Shown piece by piece: positions 1 to 9,593 of a DNA stretch of 64,000 nt (positions within the stretch are counted from its first letter, which is position 1; each line of letters opens with the position of its first letter). The position numbers and the translations under genes were made by a program. This stretch comes from Paenibacillus pedocola (GTDB taxonomy: Bacteria; Bacillota; Bacilli; Paenibacillales; Paenibacillaceae): assembly GCF_031599675.1 (NCBI RefSeq), contig NZ_CP134223.1, forward strand, positions 4,030,001 to 4,094,000. Direction: 5' to 3'. The notes beneath the pieces are model-generated. The model worked only from the letters and a program-made list of their open reading frames with translations, ran no database searches and was not told the origin of the DNA.

Positions 1-77
1 AGAAAATTCTATTGACTTCTTACTTGATTTACGTTAGCTTTCTCACATATATAGTTTAGATTGAAAGGAAACTGCAG

Positions 78-1115
78 ATGATTATTCCAACTCCGGAAGT
101 GAATTTCGAAGCTTCTCCCTTTTATAATCCCAGCCTGAAAAATGTCGTCATTCTCGCCACCGGAGGAACGATTGCCGGCAGCGGAGAAGCCCATAAAACC
201 TTAAATTATGAACCCGGCGCCCTCCCGATACAAGATCTGCTGGACAGTGTCCCCCACCTGGAGCGGTTAGCTAATTGCGCAGGAATTCAGGTAAGCAATC
301 TTTGCAGTGCCGACATTACCAGCGATCACTGGCTGACACTTGCTTCAATCATTAATACCTTGGCCCTGCGGGAGGATGTCCACGGGTTTGTGATTACTCA
401 CGGAACAGATACTCTGGACGAGACCTCTTATTTCCTGAATCTGGTCATCAAGACGGATAAGCCGGTTATTATCACAGGCTCTATGCGCCCGGCCACGGCA
501 ATCAGTGCAGACGGACCGCTGAACCTCTTCCAGTCTGTTGCGCTCGCTGCCAATCCGGACGCTTCCGGACAGGGCGTAATGGTCGTGTTTGCAGAGGGGA
601 TCTACAGCGGCAGGGATGTTCAGAAGGTTAACACATTTAAGGCGAATGCTTTTGATGAACGGGATTTCGGCTGTCTCGGATATATGCGGGATGCCCAAGC
701 CTTCTTTTACACCCGTTCTTTGAAAAAGCACACCATAGATGCACAGTTTGACGTCTCCTCCCTGACGGGACTGCCTGAGGTATCCGTCGCCTATTTCCAT
801 GTAGATGCCAACCCTGGTATTCTGGATTACCTGTCCACGGTTTCCAAAGGAATTGTTATCGCCGGTGCAGGCGGAGGGATATACAGCAAACCGTGGATAG
901 ATAAGGTAGGCGAGCTGAAAAACAACAATATCCCGGTGGTCCGCTGCTCGCGGATTTCCAGCGGGATAACGCTTAAAGATTCTTACATTGACCTCTCTGC
1001 TAATTCCATTCCCTGCAACAGTCTGGTGCCGCAAAAAGCACGGATTCTGCTCTCGCTGGCGCTGACACAAACCACACATTATGATGAAATCGCCGCTATG
1101 TTCAATGTGTACTGA
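78..1115 (+). CDS. L-asparaginase family amidohydrolase
   Basis: This protein of 345 residues should hydrolyse L-asparagine to aspartate and ammonia. The N-terminal catalytic loop TGGTIAG places the nucleophilic threonine at about residue 31, and the second signature HGTDTLDET at residues 108-116 supplies the Thr-Asp pair of the active site; TGSMRP follows at about residue 136. The length is normal for bacterial asparaginases. There is no signal peptide or lipobox before the catalytic loop, so a cytoplasmic enzyme is likely, unlike the secreted AnsZ type. The ATG at 78 is preceded by a GAAAGGA ribosome binding site. The gene faces an amino acid permease across a shared terminator, which fits asparagine or general amino acid use but does not prove it. 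Family assignment is firm; substrate preference (Asn versus Gln) is not visible. Confidence 0.93.
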   Translation: MIIPTPEVNFEASPFYNPSLKNVVILATGGTIAGSGEAHKTLNYEPGALPIQDLLDSVPHLERLANCAGIQVSNLCSADITSDHWLTLASIINTLALREDVHGFVITHGTDTLDETSYFLNLVIKTDKPVIITGSMRPATAISADGPLNLFQSVALAANPDASGQGVMVVFAEGIYSGRDVQKVNTFKANAFDERDFGCLGYMRDAQAFFYTRSLKKHTIDAQFDVSSLTGLPEVSVAYFHVDANPGILDYLSTVSKGIVIAGAGGGIYSKPWIDKVGELKNNNIPVVRCSRISSGITLKDSYIDLSANSIPCNSLVPQKARILLSLALTQTTHYDEIAAMFNVY

Positions 1116-1127
1116 CAGGTAATGCAT

Positions 1128-1160
1128 AAACCCGCCCGTGTGAGTCACGGGCGGGTTTCA
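1128..1160. terminator. Bidirectional intrinsic terminator between asparaginase and permease
   Basis: A 13-bp perfect stem (1128-1140 with 1146-1158) encloses a 5-base loop. The arms carry T or A tracts on either side (TTTCATTT on the plus strand), so it can end the asparaginase transcript and also the convergent permease transcript. Confidence 0.85.
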
Positions 1161-1207
1161 TTTCGTAAAAAGCTTGGCTGTGCTCAAATTTATTAGAGGC
1201 TTCCCGC

Positions 1208-2641
1208 TCACTCGGTATCTTTCTGTTCTTTTCCAAGCTCCTCCCCGGCCTCCATCTGTGCTCTCGCAGCTGTTGGAATCCGCAGCAGCGGCTTCCGCAC
1301 TCCTTCTCTGCCTTTCCGGCGCAGTTTCCCTACCGTGTAGACTCCGGCAAAGAACACAACAAACATTACTCCTGCAGCCAGTCCGCCGCCCTGTCCCGGA
1401 ATCAGCGGCATGCTTGCCAGAATGGCGAGCAGACTGACCATGGCAATCCATGAAGTATACGGATAACCGCGCAAGCCTTGCCGCTGGGTAAGCGAACTGC
1501 CCTGCCGTTTCCGCAGCCGGTAATGGCTCGCCATAATAATGAGATAGGAGAACAGCAGCGAGAAACCGCCGGAGCTGACCAGAAACAGGTATACCCCTTG
1601 CGGCAGCAGCATGCCAAGACCAAGACCGGCTAACATGGCTCCGCCGGAAATGAGGATCCCCCGGTAAGGGATATCTGTGCGGTCCCGCATCCAGGCCGGA
1701 GTGTGCCCTTCCTCCGCGAGTGAGCGGAGCATCCGGCCGAGGCCAAAGACGGAGGCAAGCATCGTCGAAAGAATCGCCGACACCAGCACTATGTTCATCA
1801 CCGTACCCGTCCAGCCCAGGCCGTAGCGGCTCAGCGCTGTCACAAACGGGCTGATTTGTTCAGATACGGCTGCTGTAGGCAGCAGGAGGAACAAAGCCGT
1901 CATGGCCGCGATATATAGCCCTACCAGCAGCAAGAGGGTATAGCGGATCGCTTTCGGGATGGTCACACCCGGGTTCCTTGCTTCTGAAGCAGCGAGTCCG
2001 AGCACTTCAAAGCCGGCATAGGTGAACATGACCATCAGCATGCTTCCGGCAATGCCGGCCAACCCTCCCGGCATCCAGCTTTGGCTGCGCAGAACCTGTG
2101 TGCCGACTGCCCCCGCCCCCCTTGTCCCTATCCCGATTGCGATACAGACTGCAATGAGGATAAAGGCGGCGATGGCCAGCAGCTTAAAGGCTGCCAGACC
2201 GCTCTCCAGTTTGCTGAGCCGCTCTGCCCCCAATAGATTCAATAAGGTTACGCCGATAATGATTCCCGACCCCAGCAGCCCCAAAGGCAGAAACGGGAAC
2301 CAGCTGCGCAGCAAAATAGACACCGCTGTAGCTTCACTGGACATTGCCAGCACAAGTCCTGTCCAGTATACCCAGCCTACGGTGAAGCCCGCTCCCTTGC
2401 CAAAAGCCTGCTCCGTGTAGGTGCGGAATGATCCGGCAACCGGATTGGCAACAGTCATCTCCGATAATGCCGACAGAATAAAATAGACCAGAATACCTCC
2501 GATCACATAGGACAGCAAGACAGAGGGTCCGGCTGCACGGATCGCCACCGAGGTACCGAGAAAAAATGAGCCCCCCACTACCGTTCCAAGCGCCAGCATA
2601 GTAAGCTGCCATACCGATAAACCCTTTTCCCCCTGTTTCAT
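1208..2641 (-). CDS. Amino acid permease, APC superfamily
   Basis: This is a polytopic membrane protein of 477 residues with about 12 hydrophobic segments, consistent with an amino acid/polyamine/organocation transporter. The N-terminus shows the family signature LGTVVGGSFFLGTS, a variant of the substrate-binding GxGIxxG helix, and TM regions continue to about residue 430, followed by a charged cytoplasmic tail. I chose the ATG at 2641 because CGGAGG lies 8 bases upstream; the longer reading from 2668 lacks a ribosome binding site. The gene is convergent with the asparaginase, so a role in asparagine or related amino acid uptake is possible, but the substrate cannot be read from the sequence. 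Confidence 0.88.
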   Translation of the reverse strand: MKQGEKGLSVWQLTMLALGTVVGGSFFLGTSVAIRAAGPSVLLSYVIGGILVYFILSALSEMTVANPVAGSFRTYTEQAFGKGAGFTVGWVYWTGLVLAMSSEATAVSILLRSWFPFLPLGLLGSGIIIGVTLLNLLGAERLSKLESGLAAFKLLAIAAFILIAVCIAIGIGTRGAGAVGTQVLRSQSWMPGGLAGIAGSMLMVMFTYAGFEVLGLAASEARNPGVTIPKAIRYTLLLLVGLYIAAMTALFLLLPTAAVSEQISPFVTALSRYGLGWTGTVMNIVLVSAILSTMLASVFGLGRMLRSLAEEGHTPAWMRDRTDIPYRGILISGGAMLAGLGLGMLLPQGVYLFLVSSGGFSLLFSYLIIMASHYRLRKRQGSSLTQRQGLRGYPYTSWIAMVSLLAILASMPLIPGQGGGLAAGVMFVVFFAGVYTVGKLRRKGREGVRKPLLRIPTAARAQMEAGEELGKEQKDTE

Positions 2642-2730
2642 TAACACAGCCTCCGGTCTTTTTAGCAAAGTATCTGCAATACCCGGGGTTTTTACCCATG
2701 ATACATCCTATGGTTGTAACAAAATACAAC

Positions 2731-2760
2731 AAAAACCTCCGGTTGGAGGAGCGCCGGAGG
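2731..2760 (-). terminator. Intrinsic terminator of the kinase-GGDEF gene
   Basis: CCTCCGG (2736-2742) pairs with CCGGAGG (2754-2760). On the minus strand the hairpin is followed by TTTTTGTTGT, immediately downstream of the 1807-residue signalling gene. Confidence 0.7.
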
Positions 2761-2776
2761 GTTAAATTAAATATAG

Positions 2777-5700
2777 TTATTCAAACAGCGTTACACGGTT
2801 TCTGCCTTCCGCTTTGGATTGATAAAGCGCATTATCGCCGAGCTTGTAAATATCTTCTTCCCGGACATGCTCGACCCGGACTGCTGCAACACCAACAGAT
2901 ACTGTAATGATTCCAAACTGCGGGCTCATGGCATGCGGTATCTGCAAATCTTCAATGCTTCTGCGAATACCCTCTGCATAATCACGCGATTGCTTGGGAG
3001 TGAATCCGGTGACGATAATACCGAATTCTTCCCCGCCCAGCCGGATGGCGAAGCCATCCGCACGTTCAGCCAGCTCATGCAGCAGTTTCCCTACTCTCCG
3101 CAGCACCGAATCCCCTTCATAATGACCATAGGTGTCATTATATTTTTTGAAATAGTCGATGTCGAGCATCAGATAGGTCAGATACTTTTGGCCTGCGGCG
3201 GCTTTTTCAACTTCCTCCACGAATACTTTATTGAAATATCTCCGGTTGTAAAGTCCTGTTAATTCGTCGGTAATGGAAATCTGCTCGATTAAGCCAATAT
3301 ATTTGTTTAGCTCCTCGTTATTCAGCTCCAGCTCCTTCGTACGCTCCGCGACGAGCTCTTCCAGATGCTCTTTATGCCGTAAAAGCTCTTCTTCCGCATG
3401 CTTACGCATCGTAATATCTTTTACGGTCCCTTGTATAGCCGGCTTATTCATATAGTTGATCAGCGTCACTTTGTGAATCACAATAATCTCGTGCACCTGG
3501 TCTTTGTGCAGTAAGCGGGTTTCATACTCAAAGGGTGCAGGCTTGCTCTCCATTCTGCGGTCATAATAATGCATGACCTTTTCGCGCTCCGTCGGACTGA
3601 GGAAATTCTCAAACGGCTGCTCCAGCATCTCTTTTGCCTCATAGCCCAGCATCTTGGCCAATGCCTCGTTGGCATATTTACAGGTATAACCCTGGGTAAT
3701 AAAGATACCATCCTGCAAATTGTTGACCAGCTCACGGTACTTTTCTTCCGAGCGTTCAAGCTCTGAATACAGGCTGGCATTTTCCAGCGAGAACACCATT
3801 TCCCGCGACAGCAGATTGATGATCTTCATCCGTTCTTTGGTGAATACGCCTGTTACCAGATTATTCTCCAGATAAATGACGGCAACGGTCTTATTCTGAT
3901 TAATCAGCGGCATGCAGACCACGGACTTAGGGCGTTGCCTTACAATATAGGGATCATTCACAAACTGTGTTTCAGAGAAAGCGTCATTATAGATCAGTGT
4001 TTCTCCGCTCTCCTCTACCTGTCTCAAAATAGCTTCCGGGAGGTTGTCGTAACGTCCCTGGCTATACACGGCGATTGATATTTTACTTTCTCCGGGCTGA
4101 TATTCACCTTCCACCAGCAAGCCCGAGCCTACTGACATCCGGATACAGCCCCTCTGCGCCCCCGCATTCTTGATGACAATCTCCATGAGTGCCTCCAGCA
4201 GGTTATCCAGCTCAATTTCCTTGGAAATCGCCTGGGATGCCATAATCATCGAGTCCAGATCAATACTCTCGGAGTATTCTGATACGCTCCGCCCGTACAG
4301 GAACTCTTTCGAATTGATCTTGCGGACGAGGTCCGGATAACGTTCATTAATGAACTCAATTTTCGCCTTTGCGCCCCACACTGAGTAATAATAAACGGAT
4401 TGTCTGAGCAGATAAGCGGCAAATTCGTTGAAATGCTTACCGTTATAAAATTTAGAAGCCAGTTCGTTGGCAAGTGCCTTATATCTGACGAATTTCCCGT
4501 GCTCACTGGCCTGAATTGCCAGGTCATAATAGTATCCCGCCTCATCCTCCCGCCCGAAAATCCGAGACCACTCCGCCTTCATCAGCATTTCATGCTGCCT
4601 GAAGGTATCCGGAGCGTGCTTGGCCCATTTGCGGACCCGGCCGAGTTCCTTACGCATTCTGGCCTTTGCCTTCCTCCGTTCACTGGCACTCAGCTGCGGA
4701 TAACTGTAAGCCAGATTAAGGAAGGTATAAAGGGCGAATTCCTCCATAAAAGCAGAACCGGAAAGTGCGCCAATAATCGGATAAGCTTTGTCGATATACA
4801 CTAAAGCTTCTTTGTAGCTTTCATAGGTAAACAGCAGCTTCATTTTGTAAATATAGTAAATAGCTATTCCGGAGTTATATTTCGCGAGCTCCAAATCATG
4901 CAGCATGTTCTCTTCATTAAATGACTCGTCGCTGAGAGAGCTGCGGTCTTCCATTTCCCCCAGAAGATTGCGGTAATATTGCCGGACCAGCTGAGCTGTC
5001 GCCAGTGACTCTTTGTATTTAGTGTTCTCAATCATCGCGATCATCCGGCTGCTCTCCTGCAGATGCGTGACCAGATCCATCTCAGGATTCCATAAATTTA
5101 CATAGAAACAGGAATGGGCAAGATAAAGTAAATTGCCGGTCCGAAAACTGGCTTCAATCGAAGTCGTAAACCAGTCATGCAAAGTGTCCCACGGCTCTGT
5201 CCAGACATGACTGAACAGGGTATATAGGACATGAACTGCACCTCTCCACTGCAGATCGTTGAACTTGTCATTGATCCGGATGCCCAGCCTGCCGAATTCA
5301 AAAGCTCCCTTCACGTCGCCGAACCCGGACAACAGCATGGAGTACCCAATAAAGGCAAGTGCCGATTCAGGAGAATTGCCGTATTTCAGGGTCAAACCAA
5401 CTTGTTTAAGCACAACTAAGCCGAACAGCGAAGTTTCCCCGGAGATAAAGGCCGGCGGGATAAAGTTGATCAGCAGCCGCATGATCAGCAGCATATCCGG
5501 GTCTTCCATTTGCCGGGACGTATAAATATCCTCAGGTGTCTTTCCCCGGAGTGCGGCTTTAATCTTCACAAGCTCAGCCAGCACGGTAACCATCCCGACC
5601 AGGCGCGGAATTTGGATACCCATCACCTGCAGACCCTGTCTGCCGGAAGCAATCGATTCCTTCATCATTCCCAGATACATATAATGATTGGCCTGCATCT

Positions 5701-8200
5701 CATAAATTTGCGCGCGGTCCCGTTTATCGGATATATGCTCAAGCAGCACCGCGCATGCGGCATCTGCTTCCGCGATATGATGGGTTAAGTAGCCGCATTG
5801 TGCCAGCAGCGCGTAAAGCTCGGCTGCCGGAATGTCATTATTTTGCCAGACGTTGTCCGGCAGCTGCGGCAGCACCGTTTCCAGCAGTGTATAAGCTGAA
5901 TCATAACCGAAGGCCGCCTTTGCTTTACGGGCTGCCTTCAGGTTAAGTCTTATCATCTCGTTCATTTCTGCCCGGTCACTGATTAATTCCAAGCCTTTAT
6001 TCATATGAGCCGCTATATCAACGATAAACTCTTCCGCTTCCGACGGTGCCAGATTCTTCAGCATCAGCCGGCCGATGCTAAGATGCAGTTCTTTCATTGT
6101 ATCTGTGTCAATCATCTGGTAGAACGATTGCTGGATCCGGTCATGGGCAAACCGGAAAGAGACTGCCGCCTGCAGCAGAGGCTCATTATCCTTCTCGTCC
6201 AAATAACCGGAGAACAGGGCATAGCCCGAATCTGCCGGAACAATGAGCTCCTCCTCAACCGCAGCAGCAATAGCCCGGGTGACAAAGCTCTGCGGCTCTT
6301 CGCTGATCAGTTTCAGCATTCCGAAATTAAACACATTCCCGATGGCAGCGCTCAGCATCAGAATCGAACGGACCTCTTCAGGTAAACTGTTCAGCTTCAT
6401 CATCAGGAACTCGACCACATTGTCATTGACCGGTAATTTTAGAATCTGGTCCAGCTGCCAGCTCCAGATCCCCTGTCTCTCGTCAAAATGTAAAAGCCCG
6501 TTACGATATAGCTCTTTGAGCAGCTCGCTTACAAAAAACGAATTGCCCTTAGTCCTTTTGTAGATGACTTCCGCAAGCATATTCACCCGCTCCGGCGGAC
6601 TGTAAAGAGTATCGGCAATCAGGCTCTGCACATCATGGGTAGCCAGCGGCTCCAGAGCGATGACGCCTACATCCCGGCTTTTCTCAATTTTGGCTATGGA
6701 GGTAAACAGCGGGTGCCCCTCATGAATCTCATTTGCCCGGTAAGAACAGACAATGAACAGTCTGCACAGGTGAGGATCAAGCATTAAGCGTTCAACAAGC
6801 TGCACACTCGAGAAATCAGCCCACTGCAAATCATCCAGAAACAGGACCAGCGGACGTTCATTCAAGGTTATCCCTTCGATAAATTTGGCAAAGGTTATAA
6901 AGAACCTGTTAGTTTCCTCTGCAGGATTAAGCGGCTCCATCTCACGCTGTTTACCAATCCATCCGTCCAGCTCTGGAATCAGTCCGGCTATGACCCTTCC
7001 GTTCCCGTCCAGGGATTGCGCTAAAGATTGCCTAATCTGCTGCTTGTATTCCTTGTCAGGGGTTTCCAGCAGTTGGCTGATCAAACGGCGGAAGGCCTGA
7101 ATAATCGCACTGTACGGAATATTGCGGTTATACTGGTCAAATTTCCCTTCGGCAAACAAGCCCTTTTCCTCACTGATTGACTTATGGAGCTCATGCACCA
7201 GAGCCGTTTTACCCATCCCGGCCTCACCGGTTACCAGCATGAGCTGCGACTGGCCCCGGACACTATGCCGGAAAGCATGCACGAGCCTTGTCAGCTCCTG
7301 ATCACGGCCGTAGATTTTTTGCGGAATCCTGAATATATTGAGCCGGTCTTCGGCCCCGATCACAAAATCCGTATTACCATCCAGCACCTTCTTCAAATCA
7401 GCCTTGATCCCATAGGCGCTGCGGTACCTTTCTTCGGACGATTTGGCCATCAGCTTCATGATGATACCTGACAGCCCGTTGGAAACCTTGCCGCCGGTTA
7501 ACTGATGGGGCGGAATTGCTTCCTTGGCAATAATGGAATAGATCTGCTCCAGCATTTCCTGCTTTACAAAGGGTCTGCTACCGGTCATGAGCTCGTAGAG
7601 AACGACGCCCAGCGAGTAATAATCGCTCCGGTAATCAATATTGCGGTTCATCCGGCCGGTCTGCTCGGGCGATATGTACTGAATGCTCCCCTCCAGCACC
7701 CCGCTATTCTGAAATTCCCGCTTCTCTTTGGGCAGCTTCACGGCCAGATCGAAATCGATCAGCCGCACTACGTCCTGCTCCCTGTTCCAGATGATATTGG
7801 AAGGTTTAATATCCTTGTGAATAACATTCTGTTCATGCACCGCACCGAGTATGTCCACTATCCGGATGGCCAGCTTCACAAGAGCTGCCTGATCCGGCGG
7901 ATCCTCTTCCATAATCTGCTTGAGGGACCGCCCGTGGATATCCTCCAGCACCATAATATAATAGCCGTTTTTTTCTTCAAGCTTACGGGGTTTGATTACG
8001 CCTTCGATATGTTCACTGAGCTCCTTCAGCAGCCTGTATTCCTGCTTAAACCGCATAACCGCCTCAGGCCCGGTAAATTCGGATTTCAGTACTTTTAAAA
8101 TTACCGTTTCCTCTGATATCGTATCTCCGCATCTGTATACCGATTTCGTATAATTGTCGGAAATGGTCTCCAGAATTAGATAGTTGTCTAACGTAATCAT
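2777..8200 (-). CDS. Multidomain signalling protein: Ser/Thr kinase, AAA ATPase, GAF, PAS, GGDEF
   Basis: A giant cytoplasmic protein of about 1807 residues. The N-terminal protein kinase domain (about 1-265) has the catalytic loop HKDIKPSN near residue 130, but the metal-binding DFG is DFD near residue 150. A NACHT/AAA-type ATPase follows, with Walker A GEAGMGKT near 325 and Walker B LVLFLDDLQWAD. A long helical, TPR-like region spans about 700-1280, then GAF (about 1320-1480), PAS (about 1485-1600), a short coiled coil, and a C-terminal GGDEF domain (about 1640-1807) with an intact GGEEF active site near 1725. The GGDEF domain lacks a properly spaced RxxD inhibitory site. It should make c-di-GMP under the control of sensory and ATPase modules; whether the kinase is active is open. 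The ATG at 8200 is 7 bases after AAAGGTGG. It lies 13 bases after the membrane-protein gene, so the two are probably cotranscribed. Confidence 0.9.
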   Translation of the reverse strand: MITLDNYLILETISDNYTKSVYRCGDTISEETVILKVLKSEFTGPEAVMRFKQEYRLLKELSEHIEGVIKPRKLEEKNGYYIMVLEDIHGRSLKQIMEEDPPDQAALVKLAIRIVDILGAVHEQNVIHKDIKPSNIIWNREQDVVRLIDFDLAVKLPKEKREFQNSGVLEGSIQYISPEQTGRMNRNIDYRSDYYSLGVVLYELMTGSRPFVKQEMLEQIYSIIAKEAIPPHQLTGGKVSNGLSGIIMKLMAKSSEERYRSAYGIKADLKKVLDGNTDFVIGAEDRLNIFRIPQKIYGRDQELTRLVHAFRHSVRGQSQLMLVTGEAGMGKTALVHELHKSISEEKGLFAEGKFDQYNRNIPYSAIIQAFRRLISQLLETPDKEYKQQIRQSLAQSLDGNGRVIAGLIPELDGWIGKQREMEPLNPAEETNRFFITFAKFIEGITLNERPLVLFLDDLQWADFSSVQLVERLMLDPHLCRLFIVCSYRANEIHEGHPLFTSIAKIEKSRDVGVIALEPLATHDVQSLIADTLYSPPERVNMLAEVIYKRTKGNSFFVSELLKELYRNGLLHFDERQGIWSWQLDQILKLPVNDNVVEFLMMKLNSLPEEVRSILMLSAAIGNVFNFGMLKLISEEPQSFVTRAIAAAVEEELIVPADSGYALFSGYLDEKDNEPLLQAAVSFRFAHDRIQQSFYQMIDTDTMKELHLSIGRLMLKNLAPSEAEEFIVDIAAHMNKGLELISDRAEMNEMIRLNLKAARKAKAAFGYDSAYTLLETVLPQLPDNVWQNNDIPAAELYALLAQCGYLTHHIAEADAACAVLLEHISDKRDRAQIYEMQANHYMYLGMMKESIASGRQGLQVMGIQIPRLVGMVTVLAELVKIKAALRGKTPEDIYTSRQMEDPDMLLIMRLLINFIPPAFISGETSLFGLVVLKQVGLTLKYGNSPESALAFIGYSMLLSGFGDVKGAFEFGRLGIRINDKFNDLQWRGAVHVLYTLFSHVWTEPWDTLHDWFTTSIEASFRTGNLLYLAHSCFYVNLWNPEMDLVTHLQESSRMIAMIENTKYKESLATAQLVRQYYRNLLGEMEDRSSLSDESFNEENMLHDLELAKYNSGIAIYYIYKMKLLFTYESYKEALVYIDKAYPIIGALSGSAFMEEFALYTFLNLAYSYPQLSASERRKAKARMRKELGRVRKWAKHAPDTFRQHEMLMKAEWSRIFGREDEAGYYYDLAIQASEHGKFVRYKALANELASKFYNGKHFNEFAAYLLRQSVYYYSVWGAKAKIEFINERYPDLVRKINSKEFLYGRSVSEYSESIDLDSMIMASQAISKEIELDNLLEALMEIVIKNAGAQRGCIRMSVGSGLLVEGEYQPGESKISIAVYSQGRYDNLPEAILRQVEESGETLIYNDAFSETQFVNDPYIVRQRPKSVVCMPLINQNKTVAVIYLENNLVTGVFTKERMKIINLLSREMVFSLENASLYSELERSEEKYRELVNNLQDGIFITQGYTCKYANEALAKMLGYEAKEMLEQPFENFLSPTEREKVMHYYDRRMESKPAPFEYETRLLHKDQVHEIIVIHKVTLINYMNKPAIQGTVKDITMRKHAEEELLRHKEHLEELVAERTKELELNNEELNKYIGLIEQISITDELTGLYNRRYFNKVFVEEVEKAAAGQKYLTYLMLDIDYFKKYNDTYGHYEGDSVLRRVGKLLHELAERADGFAIRLGGEEFGIIVTGFTPKQSRDYAEGIRRSIEDLQIPHAMSPQFGIITVSVGVAAVRVEHVREEDIYKLGDNALYQSKAEGRNRVTLFE

Positions 8201-8213
8201 ACCCATTCCACCT

Positions 8214-9380
8214 TTAGCGAGTGTCTCCCGTTAATTCAAAATCAGCATCAAATTTAAACACATAAGCGGCAATGAGCCACACAATCCAGCAGTTCACGCC
8301 AAAAAAGAGATATCCGTAATAGCCCAAAATCGGCATCTCCGAGAAAATATGAATTTTGTCCAGATAGGGTACAGAATATTTCCAGTAATTGGGGTTGGTG
8401 GGCAAGGAGTCATGGAACCACTCACTGCCAAAGTTCCAAAACTCCCAGAAAAATCCGTTACACAGGGTGGCTAATGCGATCAGGATAATCCTGGACCAGT
8501 CACCAATCCTGATCGGTGTAAAAGGAGTCCAGTAACCGCAAAGCGCCATCGCAGCCGAGAGCATAGGCACAAGTGCTACCCATAGCACCCAGAACAGCAG
8601 ATACGGATAATAGCCCATACCAAAAGCCAGAAACATTCCAATGATAAAGTAAATAATCAGCAGCGTTCTGCTGACGTTTATTTTAGGACCGTTCCTGTAC
8701 CGCTCACTAAGCGTTTTGAATGTCTTCAGCAGCAGATACCACTCAACGATCGCCGGAAGAACAGTAGTATAAGATAAGGAAAACCAGAACACATTGCCAA
8801 AGTTAGAGAAGACATTTTCATTCGGATAATACCAGTTCTCCATCACAAAAAAATTAAGGTATTCAAAGGCAAACCAGCTGAAGCAGGACACAACGGCGAG
8901 CAGCTGCATTAAATGTGGTTTACGGGAAATGATGGAGTTCCCGCCTGTCCGCTTGAAGACCAGTCCGTCCAATATCAGTATAAAGGACCACCATAGCGGG
9001 ACAAAGGTATAATTCTCCAGCGGCACAAATAATCTGATCCGTGCCCACATCAAAAACCAGCTGACCGCAAGAACAGGCAGGCTCCACCAGAACCACACAG
9101 GAAAAGCTGCTCTAGCCGGCTGGGGCTGCGGCTCCTGCGGAAGCTTCCTAAAACCGAATATACGCGGAATAACGAGCACCAGCGTGATGAACACGGCGAC
9201 TATACAAGCGAGTGTAAAATAAAGCAGGCTGAATCCGGGATCCGCTTCAACCTGTTGCGCAGGGAAAACACCATAACCGGGTGGAAGGCCTCCCCATTTA
9301 GTCAAACTGCCGAATAAGGGCAACAGGAAAATCAAAACAAACGTTGTGATTAAGAATAATGGCTTATGTTCTTTTTTCAT
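8214..9380 (-). CDS. Conserved polytopic membrane protein, function unknown
   Basis: This protein of 388 residues contains roughly ten hydrophobic segments rich in Trp, Tyr and Phe, with a short charged loop near residues 75-90 and polar loops near 155-165 and 215-230. I do not recognise the family. It has no obvious transporter, enzyme or receptor motif. The ATG at 9380 is preceded by AAAGGGG with suitable spacing. It is the first gene of a likely two-gene operon with the giant kinase-GGDEF protein that starts 13 bases after its stop codon. The arrangement suggests that it is a membrane anchor, sensor or target for that protein, but this is inference from position only. Confidence 0.75.
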   Translation of the reverse strand: MKKEHKPLFLITTFVLIFLLPLFGSLTKWGGLPPGYGVFPAQQVEADPGFSLLYFTLACIVAVFITLVLVIPRIFGFRKLPQEPQPQPARAAFPVWFWWSLPVLAVSWFLMWARIRLFVPLENYTFVPLWWSFILILDGLVFKRTGGNSIISRKPHLMQLLAVVSCFSWFAFEYLNFFVMENWYYPNENVFSNFGNVFWFSLSYTTVLPAIVEWYLLLKTFKTLSERYRNGPKINVSRTLLIIYFIIGMFLAFGMGYYPYLLFWVLWVALVPMLSAAMALCGYWTPFTPIRIGDWSRIILIALATLCNGFFWEFWNFGSEWFHDSLPTNPNYWKYSVPYLDKIHIFSEMPILGYYGYLFFGVNCWIVWLIAAYVFKFDADFELTGDTR

Positions 9381-9521
9381 GAAATCCCCTTTGATAAGTA
9401 AATTAAAAGTCGAATTTTGTTGATTCCGCTATCTATTCGATACGGCTCCAGATTATTCCTGCTTATATTTTCCTGTGTTTCTGCAAAAAAGTCCCCGCGA
9501 AGGCAAATGAAATAAGCAAAA

Positions 9522-9555
9522 TGTCCCGGAAGCCAAAAAGAGGGCTACCGGGACA
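9522..9555 (-). terminator. Intrinsic terminator downstream of the UPF0303 gene
   Basis: TGTCCCGG (9522-9529) pairs with CCGGGACA (9548-9555), extended inside by AGCC with GGCT. On the minus strand it is followed by TTTTGCTTATTT. It lies between the UPF0303 gene and the promoter region of the 388-residue membrane protein; nothing else was seen in this 213-base gap. Confidence 0.7.
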
Positions 9556-9593
9556 CATTAAAACTTCGAGCAGAGCGATCCTGTACGTGATAA

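Noticed and set aside
12..40. TTGACT-17-TAGCTT before the asparaginase gene as a promoter
   Set aside because: The -35 is good but the -10 matches only three of six positions; the true promoter may lie here or outside the window.
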